64,000 bases of DNA from Siccirubricoccus deserti (lineage in GTDB: Bacteria > Pseudomonadota > Alphaproteobacteria > Acetobacterales > Acetobacteraceae). This document shows, piece by piece, positions 1 through 8,217 of this stretch; positions within the stretch are counted from its first letter, which is position 1, and every line of letters begins with the position of its first letter. Location: positions 1 to 64,000 of the forward strand of contig NZ_JACOMF010000003.1 in NCBI RefSeq assembly GCF_014283215.1, given 5' to 3'. A program made the position numbers and the translations under genes. The notes beneath the pieces are model-generated. The model was given only the letters and a program-made list of their open reading frames with translations, did no database searches and was not told where the DNA came from.

Positions 1-114
1 GCCATCACCCGCTACATCCGTGACCACAACAGAGCCGCCAGGCCATTCGTCTGGACCAAACCTGCAGATACCATCCTCAGCAAGCTCGCCAGACTTCCTG
101 CACCTTCTGAATAA
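1..114 (+). CDS. IS630 family transposase, C-terminal fragment (cut by window edge)
   Basis: Frame 1 is open from the window edge to a TAA at 112-114 and encodes 37 residues. They contain ITRYIRDHN and RPFVWTKPADTIL, the typical C-terminal tail of IS630 transposases (consensus I-x-x-Y-I-x-x-H-N, then PFVWTK). The DDE catalytic core would lie upstream and is not visible. The tail itself carries no frameshift. The element probably inserted into, or next to, the stretch that follows. Confidence 0.75.
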   Translation, partial: AITRYIRDHNRAARPFVWTKPADTILSKLARLPAPSE

Positions 115-126
115 GGCAGTGCACTA
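1..126 (+). mobile_element. Right end of an IS630-family insertion sequence
   Basis: The window opens inside an insertion sequence. The last 37 codons of a transposase end at 114, and the terminal sequence GCAGTGCAC runs directly into a TA at 125-126. IS630/Tc1-type elements insert at TA and duplicate it, and many alphaproteobacterial members end in a GTGCAC-like inverted repeat, so the boundary fits. The left end lies outside the window, so the copy cannot be judged intact or active. Confidence 0.7.
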
Positions 127-127
127 G

Positions 128-232
128 GTCTCCGCAGACGAGGGCGGCAGTACCATCATCGGCTATGCCGGTGCGGAGCGCTGGCTGCAGATCTCGGCGT
201 CCGGCTTCGGCGGCGGGTGGCTACCCGCATGA
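128..232 (+). pseudogene. Short open stretch beside the IS, possible 3' remnant of a disrupted gene
   Basis: Immediately after the IS end a frame stays open for 34 codons to TGA at 230-232 (residues include GYAGAERWLQISASG). There is no start codon near its beginning and an in-frame TAG sits at the IS boundary. It could therefore be the tail of a gene cut by the insertion, but GC-rich DNA often leaves such frames open by chance. The family is not recognised. Confidence 0.25.
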
Positions 233-300
233 ATCTGCTGGCGACGGCCGCGATGTGGAGAATGCCGGCGGCTTCGCCGCCGACGCGGCCGGCGTTTGCG

Positions 301-1311
301 TCAACCCGGCGCCGCCAGCCGCTCATCCTCGCCGATCAGGTACAGCGGCGCCTCGCCGCGCAGCACCCGGGCGCAATTCGCCGCGGCGCGACGCAGCGCC
401 ACCTCCTGCCAGCCTTGGATGGAGGCCGAGTTGTGCGGCGAGCCGATGACGTTCGGCAGTTGCAGGAAGGGCCTGTCCATCCGGAATTCGCCATGGCGCA
501 CCGGTTCGACCCACCAGGCATCGATGCAGGCGGTGAAGTCCGGAGCCGCCTGCAGATGAGCGTAGAGCGCATCCTCGTCGATGATCTCGCCGCGCGCCAG
601 GTTGATCAGGATCGCATCCGGCTTCATCAGCCGCAGCTCGCGCGCGCCGATCATCCCGCGGGTTGCCTGGGTCAGCGGCAGGCTGAGCACCAGCACATCG
701 GCCGCGGCCAGCATCTCGTTCAGCCGATCGGGCGTGCCGAGCCAATCCACCCCCTCGGCCACGGTCCCGCGCCGGATGGCGTGGATGCGCATGCCCAACG
801 CCCGCATCAGCCGCGCCGTCGCCACGCCGATGCCGCCGAAGCCGAGGATGCCGCAGACGCCGCCGGCCAGCATGCGGTTCACCGTGAACTGGTTGAACAC
901 GTTGCGCGACAGCTCCGCCTGCTCAATGAACAGCCGCTTCGCCGCGGCCAGTGCCATGGCCAGCGCGTGCTCAGCCATCGGCTCGGCATAGGCACCGCCA
1001 TTGCTGGCGATGGGCACCGCAGCGGGCAAGGCGCGCAGCGGGATGTAGTCGACACCGGCTGTCATGAACTGAATGAGTTTCGCCGCGCCGAGCAGCCCGG
1101 CCTCGCCTTGCCGCAGCTCATTGCCGGTATTGCGGGCGAGCAGCACGCTGGCCCGACGCAATGCTGCGTGGCGGTCCGCCGCATTCAGCTCAGATAGCGC
1201 CACCACCTCGACGTCCGGGCCCAGCTCCTCGGCCAGCACGCTGCGGGCGGGCGTATCCAGGCCGAAGCTGACAACCAGCATGGCGCGGCTCACGCGGGCC
1301 CCCGCGCGCAA
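301..1311 (-). CDS. D-isomer-specific 2-hydroxyacid dehydrogenase
   Basis: A 336-residue cytosolic NAD(P)-dependent dehydrogenase that would interconvert a D-2-hydroxy acid and its 2-keto acid. The Rossmann motif GILGFGGIG lies at residues 154-162. The family's catalytic residues are all visible: Arg240 in NLARGEIIDE, Glu269 in WWVEP and His293 in SPHNS. Length is normal for the family. Met1 and Met11 are both possible starts; Met11 (position 1281) sits closer to the usual N-terminus. It lies divergently, 170 bp from a Bug-type receptor gene, which hints at uptake and use of an organic acid. The exact substrate cannot be read from sequence; hydroxypyruvate/glyoxylate reductase-like activity is one option. 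Confidence 0.9.
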   Translation of the reverse strand: MRAGARVSRAMLVVSFGLDTPARSVLAEELGPDVEVVALSELNAADRHAALRRASVLLARNTGNELRQGEAGLLGAAKLIQFMTAGVDYIPLRALPAAVPIASNGGAYAEPMAEHALAMALAAAKRLFIEQAELSRNVFNQFTVNRMLAGGVCGILGFGGIGVATARLMRALGMRIHAIRRGTVAEGVDWLGTPDRLNEMLAAADVLVLSLPLTQATRGMIGARELRLMKPDAILINLARGEIIDEDALYAHLQAAPDFTACIDAWWVEPVRHGEFRMDRPFLQLPNVIGSPHNSASIQGWQEVALRRAAANCARVLRGEAPLYLIGEDERLAAPG

Positions 1312-1481
1312 TGGGCACTTAACGTCTCAGCATCGATCCGGTGGGGCATGAGGGCATCCTGCTGGGAAGCGTGGAGCATAGGCCGGACCAACGGCGTGTG
1401 CACAGGCACCGATTGACCCCTTGGCCGGCGGAAGTGCAGCATCGCCGCCAAGGCCCAGCACAGGGCCAGTGGGAGGATACG

Positions 1482-2474
1482 ATGACCGATGCCGCCTGCC
1501 CGGCCACGCGCCGGACGCTGCTCGCCGCCGGTGTCACCCTGGCCCTGCCGCGCCTTGCGCGTGCCGCCACCTTCCCGGCCGGCGACATCCGCATCATCAG
1601 CGGGGCACCACCGGGCGGCACCAGCGACATCTTCTCCCGGCTGCTGGCGGAGAAGCTGGCGCCGCGCTTCCGCCAGCGCGTGGTGGTGGAGAACCGCGGC
1701 GGCGCCGGCGGGCTGGTCGGCGCAGTCGCAGTGAACACCATGCCGGCCGACGGCCATGCGGTGTTCGTCACCTCCATGGGCGTGCAGGCAGTGATGGCGC
1801 AGCTGCCCGGGCAGGTGATGCCGCTCGATCCCGACCGCGACCTGACGCCGATCTCGAACGGCGTCGGCATCCCCAACCTGCTGATCGTGCATCCGGCCGC
1901 GCCCTACGCCAGCGTGCCGGAGCTGATCGGTCATGCGGCTGAGAATCCGGGGCGGCTGACCTATGCCTCGGCCGGCAGCGGCGGCTCGCAGCATCTGGCC
2001 GCCGAGATGTTCAAGCAGAAGACCGGCACGCAGATCCTCGGCGTGCCCTATCGCGGCGGCGCACCGGCGACCCTGGCGGTAATCTCCGGCGAGGTCAGCA
2101 TGTTCTTCGGCAACCTGCCGGATGTGCTGGGTCAGGTGCGGCAGGGCGCGGTGCGGGCGATGGCGGTCGGCAGCACGGAACCGGCACCGGCGCTGCCGGA
2201 GGTGTTGCCGATGGCGCGCTTCGTCCCGGGGTTCGAAATGGTGAACTGGTTCGGCCTGGCCGGCCCGCGCGGCATGGATCGCGCCGCCCTGACCCGCTGG
2301 ACCGAGGCACTGCTCGCTGTGCGCGAGGATGCCGATTACCAGAGGCGGATGCGGGAGAACGGCATGGCGGTGCTGCTCGGTACGCCGGAGGAATTGCAGG
2401 CACGGATCGACAACGACAAGCGCATCTGGGGCGAGCTGATCCGGAGCGCCGGACTGCAGGGCGAGAACGCGTAA
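1482..2474 (+). CDS. Bug/TctC family tripartite tricarboxylate-type periplasmic receptor
   Basis: 330-residue extracytoplasmic solute-binding protein. The start at 1482 is preceded by GGAGG at 1472-1476 and begins a signal peptide with an RR pair (ATRRTLLAAGVTLALPRLARA), possibly Tat-dependent. Upstream codons in this frame lack family similarity. The mature part has the Bug hallmarks: an early beta strand (IRIISGAPPGGTSDIFSR), VVVENRGGAGG, and the VPYRGGAPA loop that closes over carboxylate ligands. Members bind organic acids for TctAB transporters or act in sensing. No tctA or tctB lies nearby. The SDR gene starts 14 bp downstream, suggesting a two-gene operon. Confidence 0.9.
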   Translation: MTDAACPATRRTLLAAGVTLALPRLARAATFPAGDIRIISGAPPGGTSDIFSRLLAEKLAPRFRQRVVVENRGGAGGLVGAVAVNTMPADGHAVFVTSMGVQAVMAQLPGQVMPLDPDRDLTPISNGVGIPNLLIVHPAAPYASVPELIGHAAENPGRLTYASAGSGGSQHLAAEMFKQKTGTQILGVPYRGGAPATLAVISGEVSMFFGNLPDVLGQVRQGAVRAMAVGSTEPAPALPEVLPMARFVPGFEMVNWFGLAGPRGMDRAALTRWTEALLAVREDADYQRRMRENGMAVLLGTPEELQARIDNDKRIWGELIRSAGLQGENA

Positions 2475-2488
2475 CGGAGGACACCGAC

Positions 2489-3253
2489 ATGCGCTTCAAG
2501 GACAGGGTCGCCATCATCACCGCGGCGGCCAGCGGCATCGGCCGCGCCACGGCGGAGATCATCTCCCGCGAGGGCGGGACCGTCATCGCCGTGGACAACA
2601 ATGCGGCACGGCTGGATGCGGCGGTGGGCGCCATCCTCGATGCCGGCGGCAGCGCGCATGCGATCCCGGCCGATGCGCTGGACGAGGGCCAGGTGAACGG
2701 GCTGGTCGCCGAGGTGGCGAAGCGCTTCGGCCGCATCGACGTGCTGGTGAACGCCGTCGGCGGCAGCACCATCATCGCCGACCCGGCAGCAACGACGGAG
2801 GCGCTGACCCTGGCCGAATGGCAGGCGCTGCTGCACTTCAACCTGACCGGCACCTTCCTCTTCACCCATGCGGTGATCCCGGTGATGCGGCGGCAAGGCA
2901 GCGGCAAGATCGTCAACCTAGCCTCCATCGCCGGGCGCGGACTGAGCGAGGCGAGTTCCTCGGCCTATGCCACTGCCAAGGGCGGCATCGTCGCCTTCAC
3001 CAAGAAGCTGTCGATGGAGCTTGGGCCGCACGGCATCAACGTGAACGCCATCGCTCCGGCAACGACTTTGACCGAGCGTATCCGTCCGCGTTGGGAACAG
3101 CGGCCGCCGGAGGCGCGGGCGCGTGACCTGGAGCGGACGCCGCTGCGGCGCATGGGCGAGGCGGCGGACCAAGCGCGGGTGATCGCCTTCCTCGCCTCCG
3201 CCGACGCCGATTTCGTCACCGGCCTGACCATCGACGTGACCGGCGGGCTATAG
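2489..3253 (+). CDS. SDR family NAD(P)-dependent oxidoreductase
   Basis: 254-residue classical short-chain dehydrogenase. The cofactor motif TAAASGIG is at residues 11-18 and the NAG-like motif reads NAVGG near residue 89. The catalytic Ser146, Tyr160 and Lys164 are in place (S..YATAK). Asp36 after the second beta strand favours NAD over NADP, as an inference. GGAGG at 2476-2480 supports the start. Co-transcription with the upstream Bug receptor gene suggests it acts on the imported hydroxy or keto acid, or on a related intermediate. The C-terminus (VTGLTIDVTGGL) is typical of FabG-like SDRs. Substrate unknown. Confidence 0.9.
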   Translation: MRFKDRVAIITAAASGIGRATAEIISREGGTVIAVDNNAARLDAAVGAILDAGGSAHAIPADALDEGQVNGLVAEVAKRFGRIDVLVNAVGGSTIIADPAATTEALTLAEWQALLHFNLTGTFLFTHAVIPVMRRQGSGKIVNLASIAGRGLSEASSSAYATAKGGIVAFTKKLSMELGPHGINVNAIAPATTLTERIRPRWEQRPPEARARDLERTPLRRMGEAADQARVIAFLASADADFVTGLTIDVTGGL

Positions 3254-3263
3254 GCGGAGCATG

Positions 3264-3289
3264 GGCGGCGCGGCGGGTGCCGCGCCGCC
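3264..3289. terminator. Bidirectional terminator hairpin between convergent genes
   Basis: A perfect 11-bp stem (GGCGGCGCGGC paired with GCCGCGCCGCC) closes a GGGT loop, centred between the SDR stop at 3253 and the convergent ABC binding-protein stop at 3296. There is no T-tract, so intrinsic termination strength is uncertain. The position suits an end-of-transcript structure for both strands. Confidence 0.55.
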
Positions 3290-3295
3290 GCGCCT

Positions 3296-4540
3296 TCAGC
3301 CCTTCGGCCAATAGGCGGCGGCCGTCGCCATGGAGGGCGGGTCGACCAGTTGCGGTACGCCCGACTTCCACTGCACCGTCACCAGCTGCGCATCCTCCAG
3401 CCGGCCGCGGGCGTCGTATTTCAGCCGCTTGCTGGGGAAGAACAGCGCCGGTCCCTCGTTGCGGATGTCGAAGCCGCGGATCGCCTCCGCCACCTTGTTC
3501 CGATCGGCGGAGCCGGAGCGTTCCATGGCTTCCCGGAAAATCATCATATGGGCATAGGGGAAGATGCTGTCATGCCCCATCCAGGGCTCCTTGGTGCGCT
3601 CGACGAAGCGGCGCGTCAGCGCTTCCTGGTCCTTGCCCGGCCAATTCGCCATGCAGACCATCAGCCCTTCCAGGATTTCCGGGCTGGTGAGCTGCACCAG
3701 CTCCGGCACCGCCATGTGGCCGCCGTTGCCGATGGTCGGCAGCTTCGCCTGGCCGAGGCCGTATTCGTTCAGCTTCTCCATCACCAGCTTGTCGTCGGGC
3801 ACGTTGGTGGCGATGAACAGCAGGAAGTCCGGCCGCGCGCTGCGCACCTTCTGGATCAGTGGCGTGGCGTCGGAGAGCGGCGGCGTGAAGGTCTCGTCCA
3901 CCACGATGCGCAGCCCGTATTTGGCGGCCTCCGTGGCGCGGACCGGCCGCACGAAGCTCTGCGGCGAGGCGGTGCTGTCGGAGATCAGGCCGAGCCGCGT
4001 CGGCTTCTTGCCAGTGGCGCGCTCGGCAAGCGCCATCAGGGTCGGCAGCACCGCGATGGCCTGGTTGTCGTTGGTCGGAGAGGACTGGAAAATGTAGCGG
4101 AAGCCGCGGCTGGTCAGGCTGTCGGCGTAGGAGAGGGTCAGCCAGGGCAGCTCCGCGCGCTCCGTCACCTCGGTCACCGCCAGGGTGAAGCTGCTGAGCC
4201 AGGCGCCGGTGCCGCCGGCCAGGTCGGGTTCCTGCGCCACCATGCGCTGCGCCGCGTTCTTCGCCTTCTCGGTGCTGTCGCCCGCGTCGTAGACGACGAG
4301 CCTCATGCGGGCGCCGCCGAGCGAGCGGATGCCGCCGGAGGCGTTGATGTCGTCGATCGCCATCTCGGCGCCCATCTTCATGAGCAGGCCCTGGCGTGCC
4401 CAGGGGCCGGAGATCGGCGCCAGCAGCGCCACCTTCACCTCTGCCGGCGCCTGGGCGCGGGCGCGGCCGGCGCCGCCAAGGGCAGCCATCCCGGCGCCGA
4501 GCGCCAGCGCGTCGCGACGGGTAAATCCGCTATCGGTCAT
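3296..4540 (-). CDS. Branched-chain amino acid-type ABC transporter substrate-binding protein
   Basis: 414-residue Peripla_BP_6 (LivK-like) protein. The start at 4540 has GGAGG at 4547-4551 and yields a Tat-like signal peptide (TRRDALALGAGMAALGG, cleavage after ARAQA). The mature sequence begins VKVALLAPISGPWARQG, the usual first strand of this fold, and includes DDINASGGI, also typical. It is the last gene of the livH, livM-livG, livF operon on the minus strand and is the likely ligand-binding subunit. Such proteins bind branched-chain amino acids, amides, urea or aromatic acids; the ligand is not predictable here. The neighbouring catabolic genes make a carboxylic or aromatic acid plausible. 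Confidence 0.9.
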   Translation of the reverse strand: MTDSGFTRRDALALGAGMAALGGAGRARAQAPAEVKVALLAPISGPWARQGLLMKMGAEMAIDDINASGGIRSLGGARMRLVVYDAGDSTEKAKNAAQRMVAQEPDLAGGTGAWLSSFTLAVTEVTERAELPWLTLSYADSLTSRGFRYIFQSSPTNDNQAIAVLPTLMALAERATGKKPTRLGLISDSTASPQSFVRPVRATEAAKYGLRIVVDETFTPPLSDATPLIQKVRSARPDFLLFIATNVPDDKLVMEKLNEYGLGQAKLPTIGNGGHMAVPELVQLTSPEILEGLMVCMANWPGKDQEALTRRFVERTKEPWMGHDSIFPYAHMMIFREAMERSGSADRNKVAEAIRGFDIRNEGPALFFPSKRLKYDARGRLEDAQLVTVQWKSGVPQLVDPPSMATAAAYWPKG

Positions 4541-4551
4541 CTGGAACCTCC

Positions 4552-5274
4552 CTATGATTCTTCGTCGCCGATCCCGAGATAGGAACGGCGCACGCGATCG
4601 TCGTTCATCAAGGTCTGGTAGGGGCCATCGAGCACGATGCGGCCGGTCTCCAGCACATAGCCACGGTCGCATAATTCCAGCGCCTCGGCGACGCGCTGTT
4701 CCACCAGCAATATGGTCAGCCCGTCCTCGCGGTGGATCTGCGAGATGCGGTCGAAGATCATATCGGCCACGGCGGGTGCCAGGCCCATGGAAGGCTCGTC
4801 CAGCATCAGCAGCCGCGGGCCGGAGGCGAGGCCGCGGGCGATGGCCAGCATCTGCTGCTCGCCTCCCGAAAGCGTGCCGGCAAGCTGGGCGTGGCGCTGT
4901 TCCAGGATGGGGAAGAGCGCATGGATCCGTTCCAGCGTCCGGGCGTAGTGCCGGCGGCCGGCCTCGGGGAAGGCGCCCATCTCGATGTTCTCGCGCACCG
5001 TCAGGCTCTTGAACACCTGACGGCCTTCCGGGACATGGGCGATGCCGAGATGCGCCCGGTCGGATGCGGGCCGGGCCAGCAGATCCTCGCCGCAGAAGCG
5101 GATGCCGCCGCCCTGCGGCGGGACGATGCCTGAGATGGTCTTGAACAAGGTCGACTTGCCGGCGCCGTTCGGCCCGACGACGGTGATGAACTGCCCCTCG
5201 CCCACCGCGAGTGAGACATCGGACAGCGCCCGCAGCCCGCCATAGGCGACGGAGAGACCGGTTACTTCGAGCAT
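4552..5274 (-). CDS. livF: ABC transporter ATP-binding protein LivF
   Basis: 240-residue ATPase of the LivF type, about the usual length. Walker A GPNGAGKST is at residues 34-42, the signature LSGGEQ at 135-140 and Walker B LLMLDEP around 155-161, followed by SMGLAPAVAD. The typical LivF opening (LEVTGLSVAYGGLRAL) supports the start at 5274, which lies 13 bp inside the end of the livM-livG fusion gene and implies translational coupling. It powers solute uptake together with the fused LivG domain. The ligand-binding gene follows 11 bp downstream. Confidence 0.95.
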   Translation of the reverse strand: MLEVTGLSVAYGGLRALSDVSLAVGEGQFITVVGPNGAGKSTLFKTISGIVPPQGGGIRFCGEDLLARPASDRAHLGIAHVPEGRQVFKSLTVRENIEMGAFPEAGRRHYARTLERIHALFPILEQRHAQLAGTLSGGEQQMLAIARGLASGPRLLMLDEPSMGLAPAVADMIFDRISQIHREDGLTILLVEQRVAEALELCDRGYVLETGRIVLDGPYQTLMNDDRVRRSYLGIGDEES

Positions 5275-7025
5275 GTCTTCGCCAGCCACTTGCGGCCCAG
5301 ATAGGCCTCGATCACCGCAGGATCCTCCACCACCTCGCGCGGCGGGCCGCTGGCCAGCAGCCGGCCGCGGTCGATAACGACGAATCGATCCGCCAGCTTC
5401 AGCATCGCATGCATGGTGTGCTCGATGATGACGATGGTCATGCCGGCCTCTCGCAGCCGGCGCAGCACCGTCAGCACCTCGTCGCATTCCTCGCGGCCGA
5501 GGCCCGCCAGCGTCTCGTCCAGCAGCAGCAGATGCGGCTGTCCGGCGAGCGCGCGGGCCAGTTCCATCAGCCTGAGGCCCTTGTTGGTCAGCTGCCCTGC
5601 CGGCTGCCCGGCCTGGTGAAGCAGCCCGACCCGGGCCAGCGCATCCTCCGCCGCCGCGGTCGCCGCCGCGCCGGTGAGGCCGGCGCCATAGGCACCGATC
5701 AGCACGTTGTCGAGCAGCGGCAGGCGGGGAAAGCTGCGCACCACCTGGAAAGTGCGGCCGACGCCCATGCGGCAGATGGCGTGCAGCTTGCGGCCGCCGA
5801 GCGCCTGGCCATCCAGCCAGGCGGTGCCGCTGTCGCTCGGAAGCACGCCGTTCAGCAGATTGAACAGCGTGGTCTTGCCGGCGCCGTTCGGGCCGATGAT
5901 GCCGAGGATCTCGCCCGGCGCGACCTCGAAGGAGATGTCGTCCACCGCGCGCAGCCCGCCGAAATTCTTGGTCAGGCCGGAGACCTTCAGCAGCGGGCCG
6001 GCGCCGCCCGCAGTGGCAATGCGCAGCGGCGCCGGAATGCGCGGGCGCGGTGGTGGTGGCGCTGCGAGGCGGGCCCAGCGGTCGCGCAGGGTCCAGAAGA
6101 TCCCCTCCGGCGCCAGCAGCATCACCAGGATGATGGCGACGCCATACACCACGCCCTGGATGCCGGGGATGATGTTGCCGAGTTCGGCGTGCAGCGTCTC
6201 GGCCAGCGGGATCAGCACCGCGGCACCGATCAACGGCCCCCAAACGGTACCGACGCCGCCAAACAGCGCCACGGTCAACGCCTGGGCGGAGGTGAGCATG
6301 CCGAATACCGCTTCCGGCGTTACCACCAGCAGGATGCAGGCGTAGAACCCGCCCGCCGCCGCGGCGATGGCGCCGCTGAGCACCAGCGCCATCATCTTCC
6401 AGCGCCGCAGGTTGATGCCGGAGGCCTCGGCCGCCAACTCATTCTGGCGGATCGCCATCAGGGTCAGACCGAAGCGCGAATTCTCCACCGCCAGCGAGAT
6501 GCCGAAGGCGATCGCCAGCAGTCCGAGCGCCACCCAGGTATAGCCGCGAGGGTCGGTGAATTGCAGCCAGAGCAGCGGCTCCTGCCGCTTCATCGGCAGC
6601 GAGACTTCCTGCCAGCCGAGGAACTGGAAGACATAGAGCAGCACCAGCGGAAAGGCGAGCATCGACAGCGCGAAGTAGTGCCCGCGCAGCCGGAAGGTCG
6701 GCAGCCCGATCAGCACCGCCGCCAGCGCGCCGACCACGGTGCCGGCCAGGATGCCGAGCCAGGGGTTCAGGTCATAGAGGCTCATTGACAGCGCCACCGC
6801 GAAGGCGCCGAGGCCGAAGAACACCGCATGACCGAAGGAGATCAGCCCGACGTAGCCGGAGAACAGGTTCCAGGACAGGCCCACCACCGCCCAGACCGGC
6901 ACCAGGGTCAGCATCAGCTGGTAGTAGCTGTTGGTGACGATGCCGGAGAACAGCAGGTAGGCCGCGAGCAGGCCGGCGAAGATCAGCGCGTCGCGCCGCA
7001 GCCGGGGGAGTGCGCCGGGTCTCAT
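5262..7025 (-). CDS. Fused branched-chain ABC permease and ATPase (LivM-LivG)
   Basis: 587-residue fusion. Residues 1-320 are a LivM-type permease with many hydrophobic segments and the conserved SWNLFSGYVGLISFGHA; after a proline-rich linker (about 321-335), residues 345-587 form a LivG-type ATPase. Walker A GPNGAGKTT is at 378-386 and Walker B LLLLDE at about 499-504. The usual LSGGQ-type signature is replaced by QLTNKGLRLMELARAL near 478-493. That variant looks like the one found in fused LivMG proteins, but ATP hydrolysis then depends on an atypical signature. It lies 10 bp after livH and overlaps livF. Confidence 0.92.
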   Translation of the reverse strand: MRPGALPRLRRDALIFAGLLAAYLLFSGIVTNSYYQLMLTLVPVWAVVGLSWNLFSGYVGLISFGHAVFFGLGAFAVALSMSLYDLNPWLGILAGTVVGALAAVLIGLPTFRLRGHYFALSMLAFPLVLLYVFQFLGWQEVSLPMKRQEPLLWLQFTDPRGYTWVALGLLAIAFGISLAVENSRFGLTLMAIRQNELAAEASGINLRRWKMMALVLSGAIAAAAGGFYACILLVVTPEAVFGMLTSAQALTVALFGGVGTVWGPLIGAAVLIPLAETLHAELGNIIPGIQGVVYGVAIILVMLLAPEGIFWTLRDRWARLAAPPPPRPRIPAPLRIATAGGAGPLLKVSGLTKNFGGLRAVDDISFEVAPGEILGIIGPNGAGKTTLFNLLNGVLPSDSGTAWLDGQALGGRKLHAICRMGVGRTFQVVRSFPRLPLLDNVLIGAYGAGLTGAAATAAAEDALARVGLLHQAGQPAGQLTNKGLRLMELARALAGQPHLLLLDETLAGLGREECDEVLTVLRRLREAGMTIVIIEHTMHAMLKLADRFVVIDRGRLLASGPPREVVEDPAVIEAYLGRKWLAKTCSK

Positions 7026-7035
7026 GCCACGCTCC

Positions 7036-7989
7036 TCATGCCCGGTCCGCCGAGCGGCCGAACAGCCCCTGCGGCCGCAGGATGATGATCAGCAGGAAGA
7101 CCACGAAAATCGCCGCGTTCTGCAACTGCGGCGGCAACGCCAGCGCTGAGAATTGCTGCACGAAGCCGATGGTGACCCCGCCCCAGAAGGCGCCGAGCAG
7201 GCTGCCCATGCCGCCCAGCACCACCCCGGCATACATGATCACCACGAAGTCCAGCCCCATGAAGGGGGTGAAGGAGAGGTAGCTCGCCACCAGCCCGCCG
7301 GCGATGGCGGTGACCGCGCTGCCGAGGGCGAAGGCGATGCGATGCGCCCGGTCGACGTTGATGCCCATGTAGGTGGCCGCCGTCGGGTTGTCCGCCGCGG
7401 CGCGCAGCGCCCGGCCCAGCCGCGTGCGATCCAGCAGCAGCCACAGCCCGACGACGACGACGATGGCGACGAGGCAGGCGATGACCCGCGCCTTGTTCAG
7501 GAAGATGGTGGTGTCGCCGATCCCCACCTCGACCAGCCAGGCGGAGGCCGAGAGCGGCGTGCGCACCGCCCGCGGTGTCGAGCCGAACAGGATCAGCCCG
7601 CCGTTCTGCAGGATCAGCGCCAGGCCGAGGGTGACGATGAGCTGGCCGAAATGCCCCTCATCCAGGCTGCCCGCGGTGCGCAGGCCGGACACCTGGGAGA
7701 CCAGCCAGCGGTGGATCAGCCAGGCGCCGGCGAAGACGATCGGCCCGGCCAGCACCGCGGCGGCGAAGGGTCCCGCCAGCCCGAGGAACGCCAGCAGCCC
7801 CCAACCGGCCACCAGGTAGAAGGCGGCATAGGCACCCAGCATCAGCAGGTCGCCCTGGGCGAAATTCACCACCCGCATGATGCCGAAGATCAGGCTCAGC
7901 CCGACGCACATCAGCCCATAGATGCAGCCTATGACGAGGCCGGCGACACAGGCGTTCAGCGCGTTCTCGAGCAGGATCTGCGCGTCCAT
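7036..7989 (-). CDS. livH: Branched-chain amino acid-type ABC transporter permease LivH
   Basis: 317-residue inner-membrane protein with about eight hydrophobic segments and the LivH signature GLSLIFGIMRVVNFAQGDLLM near the N-terminus. It pairs with the LivM half of the downstream fusion to form the translocation pore. First gene of the four-gene minus-strand operon (livH, livM-livG, livF, binding protein). The 228 bp between its start and the divergent LLM oxidoreductase gene at 8218 should hold both promoters. Confidence 0.95.
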   Translation of the reverse strand: MDAQILLENALNACVAGLVIGCIYGLMCVGLSLIFGIMRVVNFAQGDLLMLGAYAAFYLVAGWGLLAFLGLAGPFAAAVLAGPIVFAGAWLIHRWLVSQVSGLRTAGSLDEGHFGQLIVTLGLALILQNGGLILFGSTPRAVRTPLSASAWLVEVGIGDTTIFLNKARVIACLVAIVVVVGLWLLLDRTRLGRALRAAADNPTAATYMGINVDRAHRIAFALGSAVTAIAGGLVASYLSFTPFMGLDFVVIMYAGVVLGGMGSLLGAFWGGVTIGFVQQFSALALPPQLQNAAIFVVFLLIIILRPQGLFGRSADRA

Positions 7990-8217
7990 CGCGCCGCCTC
8001 AGCAGGCAGCGGCAGCGGGTGGCGCGAGGCGCGCCCAACCGTGCCGCCTGGCATCGCCATGCGTCATCTCGTCCGTCACTCCCGTTCCTGGCTTGCTGCC
8101 ATTATGGCGGTGATCCTGACAGAGTTTGCCGGCACCGCAACAGGGGCTGCACCGGTTGCCTGCAACATCCGGCTGAGGCAGCCTGCCGGCAAACGGCCAG
8201 GGATGGAGACAGTGGCA

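Noticed and set aside
5211-6788. Long plus-strand frame (525 codons) opposite the Liv genes
   Set aside because: It lies antisense to livF and the livM-livG fusion and encodes a His/Gln/Arg-rich string with no family features, as GC-rich third-position bias produces.
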